DNA of 64,000 nucleotides from Polaribacter porphyrae (GCF_002954685.1 NZ_MSCN01000001.1:1816429-1880428); one strand, 5' to 3'. Counted from the first letter of the stretch, positions 8,453 through 17,807 are shown. The notes: a model not told the origin generated them from the sequence alone. Program-made: numbers and translations.

Positions 8453-9595
8453 ATGACAAACAAACTCGCAAATAAACAATTTCATCAACAGATTGTACAA
8501 CTTTTACAAGCTGCAAAAAGTCAGGTTGTTCGTTCTGTAAACCAAATAATGGTGCTTACTTATTATAAAATTGGTAGAATGATTGTTGAAGAAGAACAAA
8601 ATGGAAAAGAACGTGCTGACTATGGAAAAGAGGTTTTAAAAGAACTTTCTAAAGTTTTAACAAAACAATTTGGTCGAGGTTTTTCAGTCGATAATATAGA
8701 AAATATGCGCAAGTTTTTTCTTGCGTATGGAAAATCCGAAACACTGTCTCGGATTTCTAAAAATCAAATATCCGAAACAACGTCTAGGAAATTGACAAAC
8801 CAAAAACAACAGACACTGTCTACTAATTCTGAAAACAAGAAAATGCAAACAGTGTCTGCGGAATTCAAAAGTAGAAAACAGCAGACACTGTCTGACCTTT
8901 TCACTTTGAGTTGGTCTCATTATTTAAAATTAATGAGAATTGACGATGAAAACGAACGTAAATTCTACGAAATTGAAGCTCATAAAAATAATTGGAGCGT
9001 TAGAGAATTAAAGCGTCAGTATGATGCAGCTTTGTATACAAGACTAGTTTTAAGCAGAGATAAAGACCAAGTAAAAGAGCTTTCTGAAAAAGGTTTAGTT
9101 GTTGAAAAACCACAAGACATTATTAAAGACCCTTATATTTTAGAGTTTATTGGTCTGCCTGAACATTCTAAATATTCAGAAAATGATTTAGAAACAGAAC
9201 TCATTAGCAAACTCGAAGATTTTTTATTAGAATTAGGCAATGGTTTCACTTTTGTAGCCAGACAAAAAAGAATTTCTTTTGATGAAAAACATTTTAGAAT
9301 CGATTTGGTTTTTTACAACAGAATCCTAAAATCTTTTGTTTTAATTGATTTAAAAATTGGTGAATTAAAACACAAAGATATAGGACAAATGCAAATGTAT
9401 GTCAATTATTATGATAGAGAAATACGTTTAGATGATGAAAACAAAACCATTGGACTTATCTTATGTAAAGACAAAAGCAAATCTGTTGTAGAATATACGT
9501 TACCCCAAAATAACGAACAGATATTTGCGAGTAAATACAAAACAATTTTACCAAGTGAAAAAGAATTAAAGTTGTTGATAAATGATAAAATGTAA
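8453..9595 (+). CDS. DUF1016 / YhcG-type PDDEXK nuclease
   Basis: A 380-residue two-domain protein. The N-terminal helical DUF1016 domain (YYKIGRMIVEEEQNG, NMRKFFLAY) is completed after a linker by LSWSHYLKLMRID and NNWSVRELKRQ. The C-terminal domain is PD-(D/E)XK-like, with FRIDLVFYNR near residue 283, DLKIG near 299 and QMQMYVNYYD. Between the two halves are five copies of a 12-residue repeat (about residues 96-150). It starts 2 bases after mutB and is probably co-transcribed with it. The family is linked to DNA processing or mobile-element biology; the precise role is unsettled. Confidence 0.85.
   Translation: MTNKLANKQFHQQIVQLLQAAKSQVVRSVNQIMVLTYYKIGRMIVEEEQNGKERADYGKEVLKELSKVLTKQFGRGFSVDNIENMRKFFLAYGKSETLSRISKNQISETTSRKLTNQKQQTLSTNSENKKMQTVSAEFKSRKQQTLSDLFTLSWSHYLKLMRIDDENERKFYEIEAHKNNWSVRELKRQYDAALYTRLVLSRDKDQVKELSEKGLVVEKPQDIIKDPYILEFIGLPEHSKYSENDLETELISKLEDFLLELGNGFTFVARQKRISFDEKHFRIDLVFYNRILKSFVLIDLKIGELKHKDIGQMQMYVNYYDREIRLDDENKTIGLILCKDKSKSVVEYTLPQNNEQIFASKYKTILPSEKELKLLINDKM
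8741..8893 (+). repeat. 36-bp in-frame tandem repeat in DUF1016 gene
   Basis: The core ACACTGTCT (or a close variant) occurs at 8741, 8777, 8813, 8849 and 8885, exactly 36 bases apart. The wider core AGACACTGTCT is itself an inverted repeat. In protein this gives T-L-S / T-T-S / T-L-S / T-V-S / T-L-S every 12 residues in the linker. Confidence 0.9.
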
Positions 9596-9634
9596 TATTC
9601 TTTTTGATTTTATTATTAGATAATGATGCCAAAT

Positions 9635-10171
9635 ATGAAAAAGTCTTTCTTAATTTATCTATCAATCCTTATCTTTTTGTGTCAAAATTCTTTTGCTCAA
9701 TCTTCTGGAACTGCAGAATTCTCATTAACTTTTAAATTTGCTAAAAATATTCCTGTTGAAAAACTAGATCTGCATTACAGTTATACAAATGGTAATACTT
9801 TTTATAAAATCAATTATAAAGTCGACACAAAAAAGAATCGACTTACCCTATTTGTAAAAAACCATTTTATTTATGGTGTAACGTTTCCTACAATTATTTT
9901 CACCTATAATGAACAATTGTATGATAACAATTCAGAAGAAAAAATTGAAATTAAACGTCAATACTATTTTATCACCAAAAAAACAGAATATTATAAAGAA
10001 GCTTATAAAATTAAGTACAAATTCAAAAATGAATTACCTAATATTATAGTAGAAGCTATTAATAAAGATCAGGCAAAATACAATGTTAAAAATATAGCAA
10101 CACTAGCTTGGGAAGGAAGAAATTACCATTTAAGTAATAGGATGGTAAAAATTAAAAAATTAACTAAATAG
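9635..10171 (+). CDS. Exported hypothetical protein
   Basis: A 178-residue protein with a clear signal peptide (KKSFLIYLSILIFLCQNSFA, cleavage before Q). The mature part is lysine- and tyrosine-rich with beta-like alternation (NTFYKINYKVDTKKNRLTLF). I chose the third in-frame ATG (9635) because it gives the best signal peptide; 9623 and 9626 are alternatives. I do not recognise the family. The next gene, also exported, follows 22 bases later. Confidence 0.6.
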   Translation: MKKSFLIYLSILIFLCQNSFAQSSGTAEFSLTFKFAKNIPVEKLDLHYSYTNGNTFYKINYKVDTKKNRLTLFVKNHFIYGVTFPTIIFTYNEQLYDNNSEEKIEIKRQYYFITKKTEYYKEAYKIKYKFKNELPNIIVEAINKDQAKYNVKNIATLAWEGRNYHLSNRMVKIKKLTK

Positions 10172-10193
10172 TTAATCTACATGTAATTAAATT

Positions 10194-10901
10194 ATGAAGA
10201 AAGGTATTCTTTTAATGTGCATTTTGTTTTTTAATAATATCAATTCTCAATCTATATCTAATGATGAATCTTATTTAGATAATGATTTCTGGGAATTTAA
10301 AATTCGATTGGCAAATTGTGTTATTAAAAAAGACAAAGAAGCTCTTAAAAACTTACTGTATGATAAAGTTCTAGACTGCTGGGATGCTTTTGATTGTGCT
10401 GGACCTGAAGGTTGCAATAAAGAACAATTCATCAATACATTTTTTAAAACTAAAAAAAGTAAACATTGGGATATTCTCCAAAAATCAATTCAAATAGGTT
10501 TTCGCAAAGTTGTAGATACTACTAATTATAAACACATTAACATTAAAAGAGACACAGTTGTCTTTGAAGCTCCTTCATTTTCAAAAGATTTTGTTACAAA
10601 CGATGCTTCTAAAGTTATAATTCTAGCAGAAAATCTAAATTTGAGAAAAAATCCGACTTTAAAATCAACAATTTTAACCAAAATATCTTATGGTGCCTAC
10701 AATTGTGAAATAGATGAAAATGGTTCAATTACAACCTATTTTGGTGATAAAATAGAATGGATTAAAATCTCGCTAAATGATGGAGTTACTGGTTATGTAT
10801 CTAAAAAATTCACATCAGCTTATCTAGACAGAAAAATTAAAGTGGCTAAAATTAATGGCGAATGGAAAATTATAATGTATCTCTGTAATTTAAATATTTA
10901 G
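10194..10901 (+). CDS. Exported SH3b-like domain protein
   Basis: A 235-residue protein with a signal peptide (MKKGILLMCILFFNNINS). The C-terminal half has a bacterial SH3 pattern: ILAENLNLRKNPTLKSTILT, then EWIKISLNDGVTGYVSKKF. The N-terminal half has four cysteines (CVIKKD, VLDCWDAFDCAGPEGC) that may form disulfides. Such proteins are usually periplasmic and bind wall peptides or partner proteins. The specific role is unknown. Confidence 0.7.
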   Translation: MKKGILLMCILFFNNINSQSISNDESYLDNDFWEFKIRLANCVIKKDKEALKNLLYDKVLDCWDAFDCAGPEGCNKEQFINTFFKTKKSKHWDILQKSIQIGFRKVVDTTNYKHINIKRDTVVFEAPSFSKDFVTNDASKVIILAENLNLRKNPTLKSTILTKISYGAYNCEIDENGSITTYFGDKIEWIKISLNDGVTGYVSKKFTSAYLDRKIKVAKINGEWKIIMYLCNLNI

Positions 10902-10913
10902 AATATAGAATAA

Positions 10914-11084
10914 ATGAGAAAAATAAATTACTATTTTTTAATAACTATAGGAATTGTCAGTCTATTTATAGGTGTTTTTTCTTTAGTAAAAGGTGGCGAT
11001 TTTAATGCCTATTTCTACGCTATTTTTATCGGTGTTGTTTTAATTGGTACAACTTACTATAACAATCAGCAGAAAAATAAGTGA
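10914..11084 (+). CDS. Small two-helix membrane protein
   Basis: A 56-residue frame from ATG at 10914 to TGA at 11082-11084, starting 12 bases after the SH3b gene. It has two hydrophobic stretches (NYYFLITIGIVSLFIGVFSL and AYFYAIFIGVVLIGTTYY) joined by KGGDFN, and a polar tail NNQQKNK. The organisation supports a real inner-membrane miniprotein; function is unknown. Confidence 0.55.
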   Translation: MRKINYYFLITIGIVSLFIGVFSLVKGGDFNAYFYAIFIGVVLIGTTYYNNQQKNK

Positions 11085-11172
11085 TTTACCACTATCAAAT
11101 GAATTCACTTTTAAACTGTTCACGTTAACAATAACCTTATAAAATTATCAACTTTGTTAAAAATCAACAATT

Positions 11173-12693
11173 ATGGCAATTTTAGGAAATATTATTAAGG
11201 GAGTAATCAACTTAACAGATACACTTACATCAGAAAAAAATCCAGTAGAAGCACAGCAAGAAGTTTTAAAAAATCTTTTACAAACTGCGAAAAACACAAA
11301 ATTTGGAAAGAAACATCATTTTGAAACCATTTTGATGAGTGATGATATTCAAGAATCATTTGCAGATGTTGTTCCTTATTTCGACTACAATAAAATTAAT
11401 GAAAAATGGTGGTCTCAATTACATGAAGGTAAAGAAGATGTAACTTGGCCTGGAAAACCTTCCTACTTTGCTTTAAGTTCAGGGACTACAGGAAAGACTA
11501 GTAAACGAATACCTGTTACTGATGAAATGATTGAAGCCATAAAAAATGCTGGAATCAAACAAGTTCTGGCTTTAAATAATTTTAATTTACCCGCAGATTT
11601 TTTTGAAAAAGAAATCATGATGTTAGGTAGCTCTACAGATTTACAAGAAAAAAACGACCATTTAGAAGGAGAAATTAGTGGAATAACAGCCAGTAATATT
11701 CCTTTCTGGTTTAAAGGATATTATAAACCTGGAGAAAATATTGCAAAAATTGACGATTGGGATGAACGTGTTTCTCATATCGCAAAAAATGCTAAAAATT
11801 GGGATATTGGAGCCTTAAGTGGAATTCCTGCTTGGATAGAATTAATGCTACAAAAAGTAATTGAATATCACAATGTAGATAACATTCACGAAATCTGGCC
11901 AAACTTAAAAGTATATACTTCTGGTGGAGTTGCATTTAGTCCGTATGAAAAAAGCTTTAAAGCCTTATTAGGCAAACCAGTAACTGTAATTGACACTTAT
12001 CTAGCTTCTGAAGGTTACATTGCAACACAAACAAGACCAGAAACAGATGCAATGCAATTAAATTTTGATAACGGAATTTATTTTGAGTTTGTACCTATGA
12101 ATCCAGATTATATAAAACCAGATGGTTCTTTAAAGAAAAATGCACCTTCAATTTCTATAGAAGATGTGCAATTGAATCAAGATTATATTTTAATTATCAG
12201 CACAGTTTCTGGTGCTTGGCGTTATTTAATTGGAGATACTATTGCTTTTACAGATATAGAAAAAGCAGAAATTAAAATTACAGGTCGTACAAAATTCTTC
12301 TTAAATACTGTTGGTTCTCAACTTTCGGTGAATAAAATGGATGATGCTATTCAGACTCTAGAAGAAAAATTTAATACCAAAATATCAGAATATACCATTT
12401 GTGCCAAACGTTTTGAAGATGGCGAATTTTATCATTCTTGGTATTTGGGTTCAGATATAACTGCTGATGAAAATGAAATTGCTGATGCTTTAGACAACGC
12501 TTTAAAAGAAGCAAACAAAAATTATAAAGTGGCCAGAAGTAAAGCTTTAAAAGGTGTAAAAGTAAATGTGATACCTGTTGATAAATTTCACGCTTGGAGT
12601 GATAAAAACAAGAAAAAAGGTGGACAAGTAAAGATGGAACGTGTAATGAAAGAGAAGAAATTCAAAAAATGGGAAGCATTTGTAAATTCATAA
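11173..12693 (+). CDS. GH3 auxin-responsive-promoter-family acyl-adenylate enzyme
   Basis: A 506-residue protein of the GH3 fold, which belongs to the adenylate-forming superfamily. The ATP-binding loop is FALSSGTTGKTSKRIP, followed by YTSGGVAFSPYE, WRYLIGDTI and the hinge ITGRTKFFLNTVG. Plant GH3 enzymes conjugate amino acids to hormones; bacterial members are common in Bacteroidetes but their substrates are largely unknown. No signal peptide. A near-consensus -7 (CAACTTTG) lies just upstream. It appears to be monocistronic. Confidence 0.85.
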   Translation: MAILGNIIKGVINLTDTLTSEKNPVEAQQEVLKNLLQTAKNTKFGKKHHFETILMSDDIQESFADVVPYFDYNKINEKWWSQLHEGKEDVTWPGKPSYFALSSGTTGKTSKRIPVTDEMIEAIKNAGIKQVLALNNFNLPADFFEKEIMMLGSSTDLQEKNDHLEGEISGITASNIPFWFKGYYKPGENIAKIDDWDERVSHIAKNAKNWDIGALSGIPAWIELMLQKVIEYHNVDNIHEIWPNLKVYTSGGVAFSPYEKSFKALLGKPVTVIDTYLASEGYIATQTRPETDAMQLNFDNGIYFEFVPMNPDYIKPDGSLKKNAPSISIEDVQLNQDYILIISTVSGAWRYLIGDTIAFTDIEKAEIKITGRTKFFLNTVGSQLSVNKMDDAIQTLEEKFNTKISEYTICAKRFEDGEFYHSWYLGSDITADENEIADALDNALKEANKNYKVARSKALKGVKVNVIPVDKFHAWSDKNKKKGGQVKMERVMKEKKFKKWEAFVNS

Positions 12694-12722
12694 AAATCAA
12701 TCAAGATTATTCTATTTTTTTT

Positions 12723-12810
12723 GAAGCTATTTCCAGCTTTCACTACTCACTTTTTTTGCTAAAAAAAAGCAAAAAAGAGTTCAGACAAACCGTTCAATCT
12801 GGGCTAAACC
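12723..12810. repeat. Flavobacterial intergenic repeat-like sequence
   Basis: GAAGCTATTTCCAGCTTTCA, then a T-rich/A-rich hairpin (TTTTTTTGCT with AGCAAAAAA at 12751-12776), then CGTTCAATCTGGGCTAAACC. This layout matches my recollection of a dispersed intergenic repeat in flavobacteria (GCTATTTCCCGCT... hairpin ...CAATC.GGGCTA). Only one copy is in the window, so identity rests on memory of the family. The rest of the 294-base gap 12694-12987 shows no gene. Confidence 0.45.
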
Positions 12811-12987
12811 AATCTATTAGCTTTTAGAATTACAAACTCTTTATTTCATTATTTAACAACTTTCATTTTGTGGAAAAGTATTCTAAACCTTCGTCTTTGG
12901 TAGTCCTAATTTGATTAATTTGTAGCGAGAAATTTTAAATTTTACCAAATATTTAAAATCGTACAATCTCATCATTATCAAATTAAT

Positions 12988-14250
12988 ATGTCTTTTGAAC
13001 GCACTTTAGAAAAACTCAAAATTTTGGCAGATGCTGCTAAATATGATGTTTCTTGTTCTTCAAGTGGAAGCAAAAGAACAAACATTAATAAAGGTTTAGG
13101 AGACTCTACAGGAATGGGTATTTGCCATTCTTATACAGAAGATGGCAGATGTGTTTCATTACTCAAAATTTTATTAACAAATTACTGCATTTTTGATTGT
13201 GCTTATTGTGTAACCAGAAAAAGTAACGATGTAAAAAGAGCCGCTTTTAAAGTACAAGAAGTTGTAGATTTAACCATCAATTTTTATAGAAGAAATTATA
13301 TTGAAGGGTTATTTTTAAGTTCAGGTATATTTAAAAGTGCAGATTATACAATGGAACGTTTGGTGGCTGTTGCTAAAAAATTACGATTAGAAGAAAATTT
13401 TAACGGTTATATTCATTTAAAATCTATTCCTGGGGCTTCTGATGAATTGATGCGTGAAGCTGGTTTGTATGCAGATCGTTTGAGTGTAAACATAGAAATA
13501 CCAACAAAATCTGGTTTAAAATTATTAGCACCAGACAAAAATTTCGATGATTTTAAAAAACCAATGGAAAAGGTTAAGAATGAAATTATTCAATACAAAG
13601 CCGAAAAGAGAATTATAAAAAGCACGCCAAAATATGCTCCTGCAGGCCAAAGCACACAAATGATAGTGGGTGCAAGTGGCGAAAATGATTTTCAGATTTT
13701 AAAAACTTCTGAACATTTTTACAAAAATTACAATTTAAAACGCGTTTATTTTTCGGGTTATGTACCAATTTCTTATGATGATAGATTACCAGCAATAGGA
13801 AGTGAAGTGCCAATGTTAAGAGAAAACAGATTATATCAATCTGACTGGTTAACTCGTTTTTATGGTTTTCAAACCAATGAAATTGTCAACTTAAAGCATC
13901 AAAATTTAGATTTAGATATTGACCCAAAATTGAGTTGGGCATTAAGAAACTTGCACGAATTTCCTGTAGATGTGAATAAAGCTAGCAAAAGAATGTTGGC
14001 AAGAATTCCTGGAGTAGGTATGAAATCTGTAGCTAAAATTTTGATGGCAAGAAAATATAGAAGATTAAATTGGGATCATTTAAAGAAAATAGGAATTGCA
14101 TTTAACAGAGCTCAATATTTTTTAGTTTGCGATAGTAATTTATTTGAAAGAAGAGATTTAACAGCTGCTAAATTGAAAGGTTTAATTTTAAAAAACTCAA
14201 ACAGTAAATATGATAAATTATTAAGCCCTCAATTAAATTTATTTGAGTAA
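12988..14250 (+). CDS. Putative DNA modification/repair radical SAM protein
   Basis: A 420-residue radical SAM protein. The [4Fe-4S] motif CIFDCAYC has cysteines 67, 71 and 74 (Cx3Cx2C). A C-terminal helix-hairpin-helix (ARIPGVGMKSVAKIL, about residues 342-356) points to DNA contact. Further cysteines near 23, 46 and 55 lie before the radical SAM motif. It corresponds, from memory, to TIGR03916, which occurs beside the TIGR03915 family, the next gene here. The actual reaction is not established. Confidence 0.85.
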   Translation: MSFERTLEKLKILADAAKYDVSCSSSGSKRTNINKGLGDSTGMGICHSYTEDGRCVSLLKILLTNYCIFDCAYCVTRKSNDVKRAAFKVQEVVDLTINFYRRNYIEGLFLSSGIFKSADYTMERLVAVAKKLRLEENFNGYIHLKSIPGASDELMREAGLYADRLSVNIEIPTKSGLKLLAPDKNFDDFKKPMEKVKNEIIQYKAEKRIIKSTPKYAPAGQSTQMIVGASGENDFQILKTSEHFYKNYNLKRVYFSGYVPISYDDRLPAIGSEVPMLRENRLYQSDWLTRFYGFQTNEIVNLKHQNLDLDIDPKLSWALRNLHEFPVDVNKASKRMLARIPGVGMKSVAKILMARKYRRLNWDHLKKIGIAFNRAQYFLVCDSNLFERRDLTAAKLKGLILKNSNSKYDKLLSPQLNLFE

Positions 14251-14275
14251 AAACACTCTCCTTACAGAATTAACT

Positions 14276-14351
14276 TGTCATTCAGAACGAAGAACGAAGT
14301 GAAGAATCTCAACTCTTTTTTGTGAAATTTCTCCACGAAATCGAAATGACA
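14276..14351. repeat. REP-like element between the radical SAM pair
   Basis: Begins TGTCATTCAGAACGAAG and ends TCGAAATGACA, giving inverted termini (TGTCATT / AATGACA), with GAAGTGAAGAATCTC inside. Same family as 38686-38770 and the fragment in mutB. It separates the two partner genes. Confidence 0.7.
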
Positions 14352-14380
14352 GACCATTTTTTTAATTATTGAAAAATAAA

Positions 14381-15157
14381 ATGCAAGAAAAAACATTAAT
14401 TTACGATGGTACTTTTGAAGGATTTCTATCCTGTGTTTTTTATGTTTTTGAATACAAATTAAATCAAGTTACTATTCAAAATCAATATGTAATTCAGAAT
14501 AGTTTTTTTGCTAAAAATGAAACCATTTTAACTGATAAAGAAAAGTCAGATCGAGTTTGGAAAGGTTTAAAAACAAAAGCGTCTAGCGTTTCTACAACAA
14601 AAATTTATTATGCCTTTTTAAGTGAACAAAATGGAATTGAAAATATCTTATTAGATAACATTAAACACATTTTTAATCATAAAGAAAAAGTAGATACCGA
14701 TTTTACACAACCTAGTATCTTAAAAACTTCGCAGGTTGCAAAAAATGTAAGTAGAGAAAAACACAGAATGGAAGCTTTTGTGCGTTTTAGATTAACAAAA
14801 GATAATATTTATTTCTCAAATATTGAACCAGATTTTAATGTATTGCCTTTGATCTCCAAACATTTTAAAAGCAGGTATGCAGACCAAAAATGGATTATTT
14901 ATGACATCAAAAGAAGTTATGGTTTGTATTATGATTTAGAAACACTGGATTTTATCAATCTTGATTTTCCAGAACATTTTGATTTTACAAAAACAAATTC
15001 TGATTTCTTTTCTGACCAAGAATTTGATTTTCAGAAATTATGGAAAGACTATTTTGACAGTACTAATATTAAAGAACGTAAAAATATGAAGTTACATATT
15101 AGGCACATTCCAAAACGTTATTGGAAATATTTGAGCGAAAAACAACCAAATATCTAA
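14381..15157 (+). CDS. TIGR03915-like probable DNA metabolism protein
   Basis: A 258-residue protein beginning TLIYDGTFEGFLSCVFYVFE, the typical opening of the family that partners the radical SAM protein just upstream. Other family features are HRMEAFVRFRLTKDN, the ADQKWIIYDIKRSYGLYYD region and a C-terminal HIRHIPKRYWKYL. In some bacteria the family is fused to a uracil-DNA glycosylase domain, which suggests base repair; no glycosylase domain is present here. The ATG at 14381 is preferred over TTG at 14369. It converges with the next gene. Confidence 0.8.
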   Translation: MQEKTLIYDGTFEGFLSCVFYVFEYKLNQVTIQNQYVIQNSFFAKNETILTDKEKSDRVWKGLKTKASSVSTTKIYYAFLSEQNGIENILLDNIKHIFNHKEKVDTDFTQPSILKTSQVAKNVSREKHRMEAFVRFRLTKDNIYFSNIEPDFNVLPLISKHFKSRYADQKWIIYDIKRSYGLYYDLETLDFINLDFPEHFDFTKTNSDFFSDQEFDFQKLWKDYFDSTNIKERKNMKLHIRHIPKRYWKYLSEKQPNI

Positions 15158-16876
15158 TTATATTCTGCTAACTAAACCTTTAGCCCAATCATTAACTCTC
15201 GGTCCAAAACATTCTAAAATTGCATCAACACCAATTACACTTCCCTTGGCTAATCTCCCTAAAACTGAAATGGATGCATTTGTTTTTTTATCATCAAAAA
15301 TTATAGTTCCATTTGTGTTGGTATGAATGCCTAATTTTGAATGAATTGGTTGTATCACATCATTTCTCAATAAATTTTTAATAATTGGAGTATTCACTTT
15401 CAGCAATTCTGGAGAACTTAAAACACTATCAATAATACAATCTACTCTTATTTCATGATTGTCTTTTTCAAATATCCATCCATTTTTGGTAAACTGAATA
15501 TTTGGATTATCAACAACAGAAAAATCTAAAATATTTGCTTTGTGCAAAGCCAATAATTGTTGCATACTTTCTAGTGGAGGCCCATAAGAATAGCGTTTCA
15601 TTTTCTCATCAAATTGAATTACATCTGCAATAATTTCTTCTGAAATAGCAGCGTGAGAAAATGATTTGTATAATGTTGGCTGGCAATGACGAATAACTTG
15701 ACCCGCACAAAAGTCTAAAGAAATTTTCTTTTTACCACAAGCCATTTGCACATAGTTGTAGATTAACTTTTCAGTAGGAATATTTGTTTTTTGTATTAGT
15801 TTATGCTTAAATTCTTGGTTGGTAAGCCACTTAAAAATTACATTTTTTATATCTTCTTCAGTTAAATCATCTTCTTCTCTTCTGTAATAAATATTTAAAA
15901 AGATATTAGCAGTAATTTTTGCATATTCTTCAATTAAAAATGAATTATCTCTTACATTTTCTTTATTATTTGCGACTTCTCTAATTCTATTTTCAAAAGC
16001 TTTCAACTGTTCTTTAGAAACAGCAAATTGATTATCTATTTTTTCTGATAATGGTTTAGGTATAACAGGTAAACCGTCTAAAGAGTATGGAATTATTTTA
16101 TTTGGTATTTTGTTTGATGTTTTAAATTCAGATTCAAAATTCGTTGGTTTTTTATAAACAAACTTCCCTCCATTACCTATGGTTAATGCTCTTACAGCAT
16201 CTATCATAGCTAAACCAAAACCCCTAATGGCTATATTTTTATTTTCCGCTTCAAAATCAATAATCTTTTGAATAGGATAAACATTAGGTAAACAAATGAA
16301 ATTACCATTTAAAGCATTTTCTTGATATTTTTTAATGTCTTTTGGTATTTCTGTAGTTTGATGCCCAATAGTTAATAAAACTTCATCAAATTCATATTGG
16401 TTTTTATCAATATCTTTAAGAATTAGTTTTTCTTTTTTCTGATTGATATCAGTAATTAGAGTATTATAAGTTTGAACACAGTTTTCTTTTTCTAAAACTT
16501 TTAAAATAGATTTACATCTCTCTTTTAAATAATTTCCTATTTTGTTTCTTGGAGGAAAAGTATCTACATCTTTCTTATCAGCTCTATCGTTTTCAAAACA
16601 CCAATCAGTATAAGATGGAAAATTTGGAATTACAAATTGTTGGTAGTTTATTTCATTCCTGCCTTGTAAATCCTGTAATCCTCTTTCAGAAATATTTACC
16701 AGGTTCAAATCAGCTTGTTGTGTATCCCAAACTTTCCCTGAACCTAATTCCTTATGAGTTTCAAAAAGAGAAATATCGATTTTATTAGAAGTTTTAATTT
16801 TAGATAATTCTAAAAATAGGTTTTCTAAAGCATGTAAACCTCTTGGTCCAAAACCTACTATGGCTAGTTTCATCAT
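15158..16876 (-). CDS. FAD/NAD(P)-binding protein
   Basis: A 572-residue protein starting with a dinucleotide-binding fold (KLAIVGFGPRGLHALENL). The region VLLTIGHQTTEIP and a second nucleotide motif (IAIRGFGLAMIDAVRAL, about residue 215) are as in the FAD-NAD(P)-binding family (PF13454-type). The C-terminus has ISVLGRLAKGSVIGVDAILE. The substrate is unknown. Its start overlaps the stop of the HExxH gene (ATGA), so they form a two-gene operon; a second ATG directly follows the first. Confidence 0.8.
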   Translation of the reverse strand: MMKLAIVGFGPRGLHALENLFLELSKIKTSNKIDISLFETHKELGSGKVWDTQQADLNLVNISERGLQDLQGRNEINYQQFVIPNFPSYTDWCFENDRADKKDVDTFPPRNKIGNYLKERCKSILKVLEKENCVQTYNTLITDINQKKEKLILKDIDKNQYEFDEVLLTIGHQTTEIPKDIKKYQENALNGNFICLPNVYPIQKIIDFEAENKNIAIRGFGLAMIDAVRALTIGNGGKFVYKKPTNFESEFKTSNKIPNKIIPYSLDGLPVIPKPLSEKIDNQFAVSKEQLKAFENRIREVANNKENVRDNSFLIEEYAKITANIFLNIYYRREEDDLTEEDIKNVIFKWLTNQEFKHKLIQKTNIPTEKLIYNYVQMACGKKKISLDFCAGQVIRHCQPTLYKSFSHAAISEEIIADVIQFDEKMKRYSYGPPLESMQQLLALHKANILDFSVVDNPNIQFTKNGWIFEKDNHEIRVDCIIDSVLSSPELLKVNTPIIKNLLRNDVIQPIHSKLGIHTNTNGTIIFDDKKTNASISVLGRLAKGSVIGVDAILECFGPRVNDWAKGLVSRI

Positions 16877-17439
16877 AAAATTTTTAATTCTTTTGATTTT
16901 CTATCTTCCACCAAATACATAATTTCTTCTGGTGATAAATAATACCTTTTCATTCTATTTTTATAAGTTTCGGAAATTTCTGCATGATTTAAAATAAAAT
17001 TTTTCGTTTTTAAAATATACTCTTCCATTTTATGTTTTACTGCAAAACTATCAGCAGCCCTTTCTGCTTCAATAATGTGGTTTTCTGAAAACAAATATTT
17101 TAATCCAAACCAAATTAAATTCCATTTATTTCTATTTTGATAATCCATAATATGGCCTAGTTCGTGACCAATCCAACCAATAAAAATATCTCTAGGAATA
17201 TCAATTGTAGAAAACTCTCTACCAGAAATTTTAAACTTTTCACTAATCAGAATTAAATATTTTCTATCTTTTTTTGATTTAAAAAAGCTATCAAAAGTAG
17301 GTCTAGCTTGCATTGTAGATTTTTTAATATTCTTCTTAAACTTAAATTCAATTTGTACATCTTTTAACTGTGGATAATACTCTAAAGCTACTAATACTCT
17401 ATCTTTTATCTGTTTGGGTATTAAGTGTGTATTTTTCAT
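16873..17439 (-). CDS. Putative zinc peptidase-like HExxH protein
   Basis: A 188-residue protein with HELGHIMDY (HELGH at residues 92-96) and a downstream E-A-E-R-A-A-D (about 124-130), the glutamate and Asp pattern that supplies the third zinc ligand in M48-like gluzincins. No signal peptide or membrane helix, which is unlike classic M48 proteases. It overlaps by 4 bases with the FAD/NAD(P) gene downstream. The substrate is unknown. Confidence 0.7.
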   Translation of the reverse strand: MKNTHLIPKQIKDRVLVALEYYPQLKDVQIEFKFKKNIKKSTMQARPTFDSFFKSKKDRKYLILISEKFKISGREFSTIDIPRDIFIGWIGHELGHIMDYQNRNKWNLIWFGLKYLFSENHIIEAERAADSFAVKHKMEEYILKTKNFILNHAEISETYKNRMKRYYLSPEEIMYLVEDRKSKELKIL

Positions 17440-17501
17440 ATTATTACAATATAGTTTTAGTTATAAAAATATCTTTGCTCTTATACCTTACTTTTTAACT
17501 C

Positions 17502-17533
17502 AAAAAAAAAGACCTCAACATTGTTGAAGTCTT
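17502..17533 (-). terminator. Terminator of rpmE2
   Basis: Inverted repeat GACTTCAACA / TGTTGAGGTC (17511-17531) followed on the minus strand by a T run (17502-17510). It lies 22 bases after the L31 stop. Confidence 0.85.
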
Positions 17534-17555
17534 CTATATTTTATAGAAACAAAAA

Positions 17556-17807
17556 TTACTTTTTGAATTTTGCGTATTTGTTTTTAAACTTATCAATACG
17601 TCCTGCAGTATCAACTAATTTAGATTTACCTGTATAGAAAGGGTGAGAAGTTCTAGATATCTCTAATTTAATTAAAGGATACTCTGTACCATCTACATCT
17701 AAAGTTTCTTTTGTATCTGCAGTAGAGCGTGTTAAAAACACATCTCCATTAGACATATCTTTAAATGCTACCAATCTATAATTTTCTGGATGAATTCCTT
17801 TTCTCAT
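17556..17807 (-). CDS. rpmE2: 50S ribosomal protein L31, type B
   Basis: An 83-residue L31 of type B ([39 protein letters not shown]). It has no cysteines, so it does not bind zinc, unlike the C+ form that is replaced under zinc shortage. It is monocistronic, with its own promoter about 100 bases upstream and a strong terminator. The long leader could carry regulation, but no clear structure was seen. Confidence 0.95.
   Translation of the reverse strand: MRKGIHPENYRLVAFKDMSNGDVFLTRSTADTKETLDVDGTEYPLIKLEISRTSHPFYTGKSKLVDTAGRIDKFKNKYAKFKK

Noticed and set aside
8741..8893. CRISPR-like array with 36-bp period
   Set aside because: Only a 9-11 base core is conserved, copies lie in frame in a recognised gene and there are no unique spacers or cas genes.
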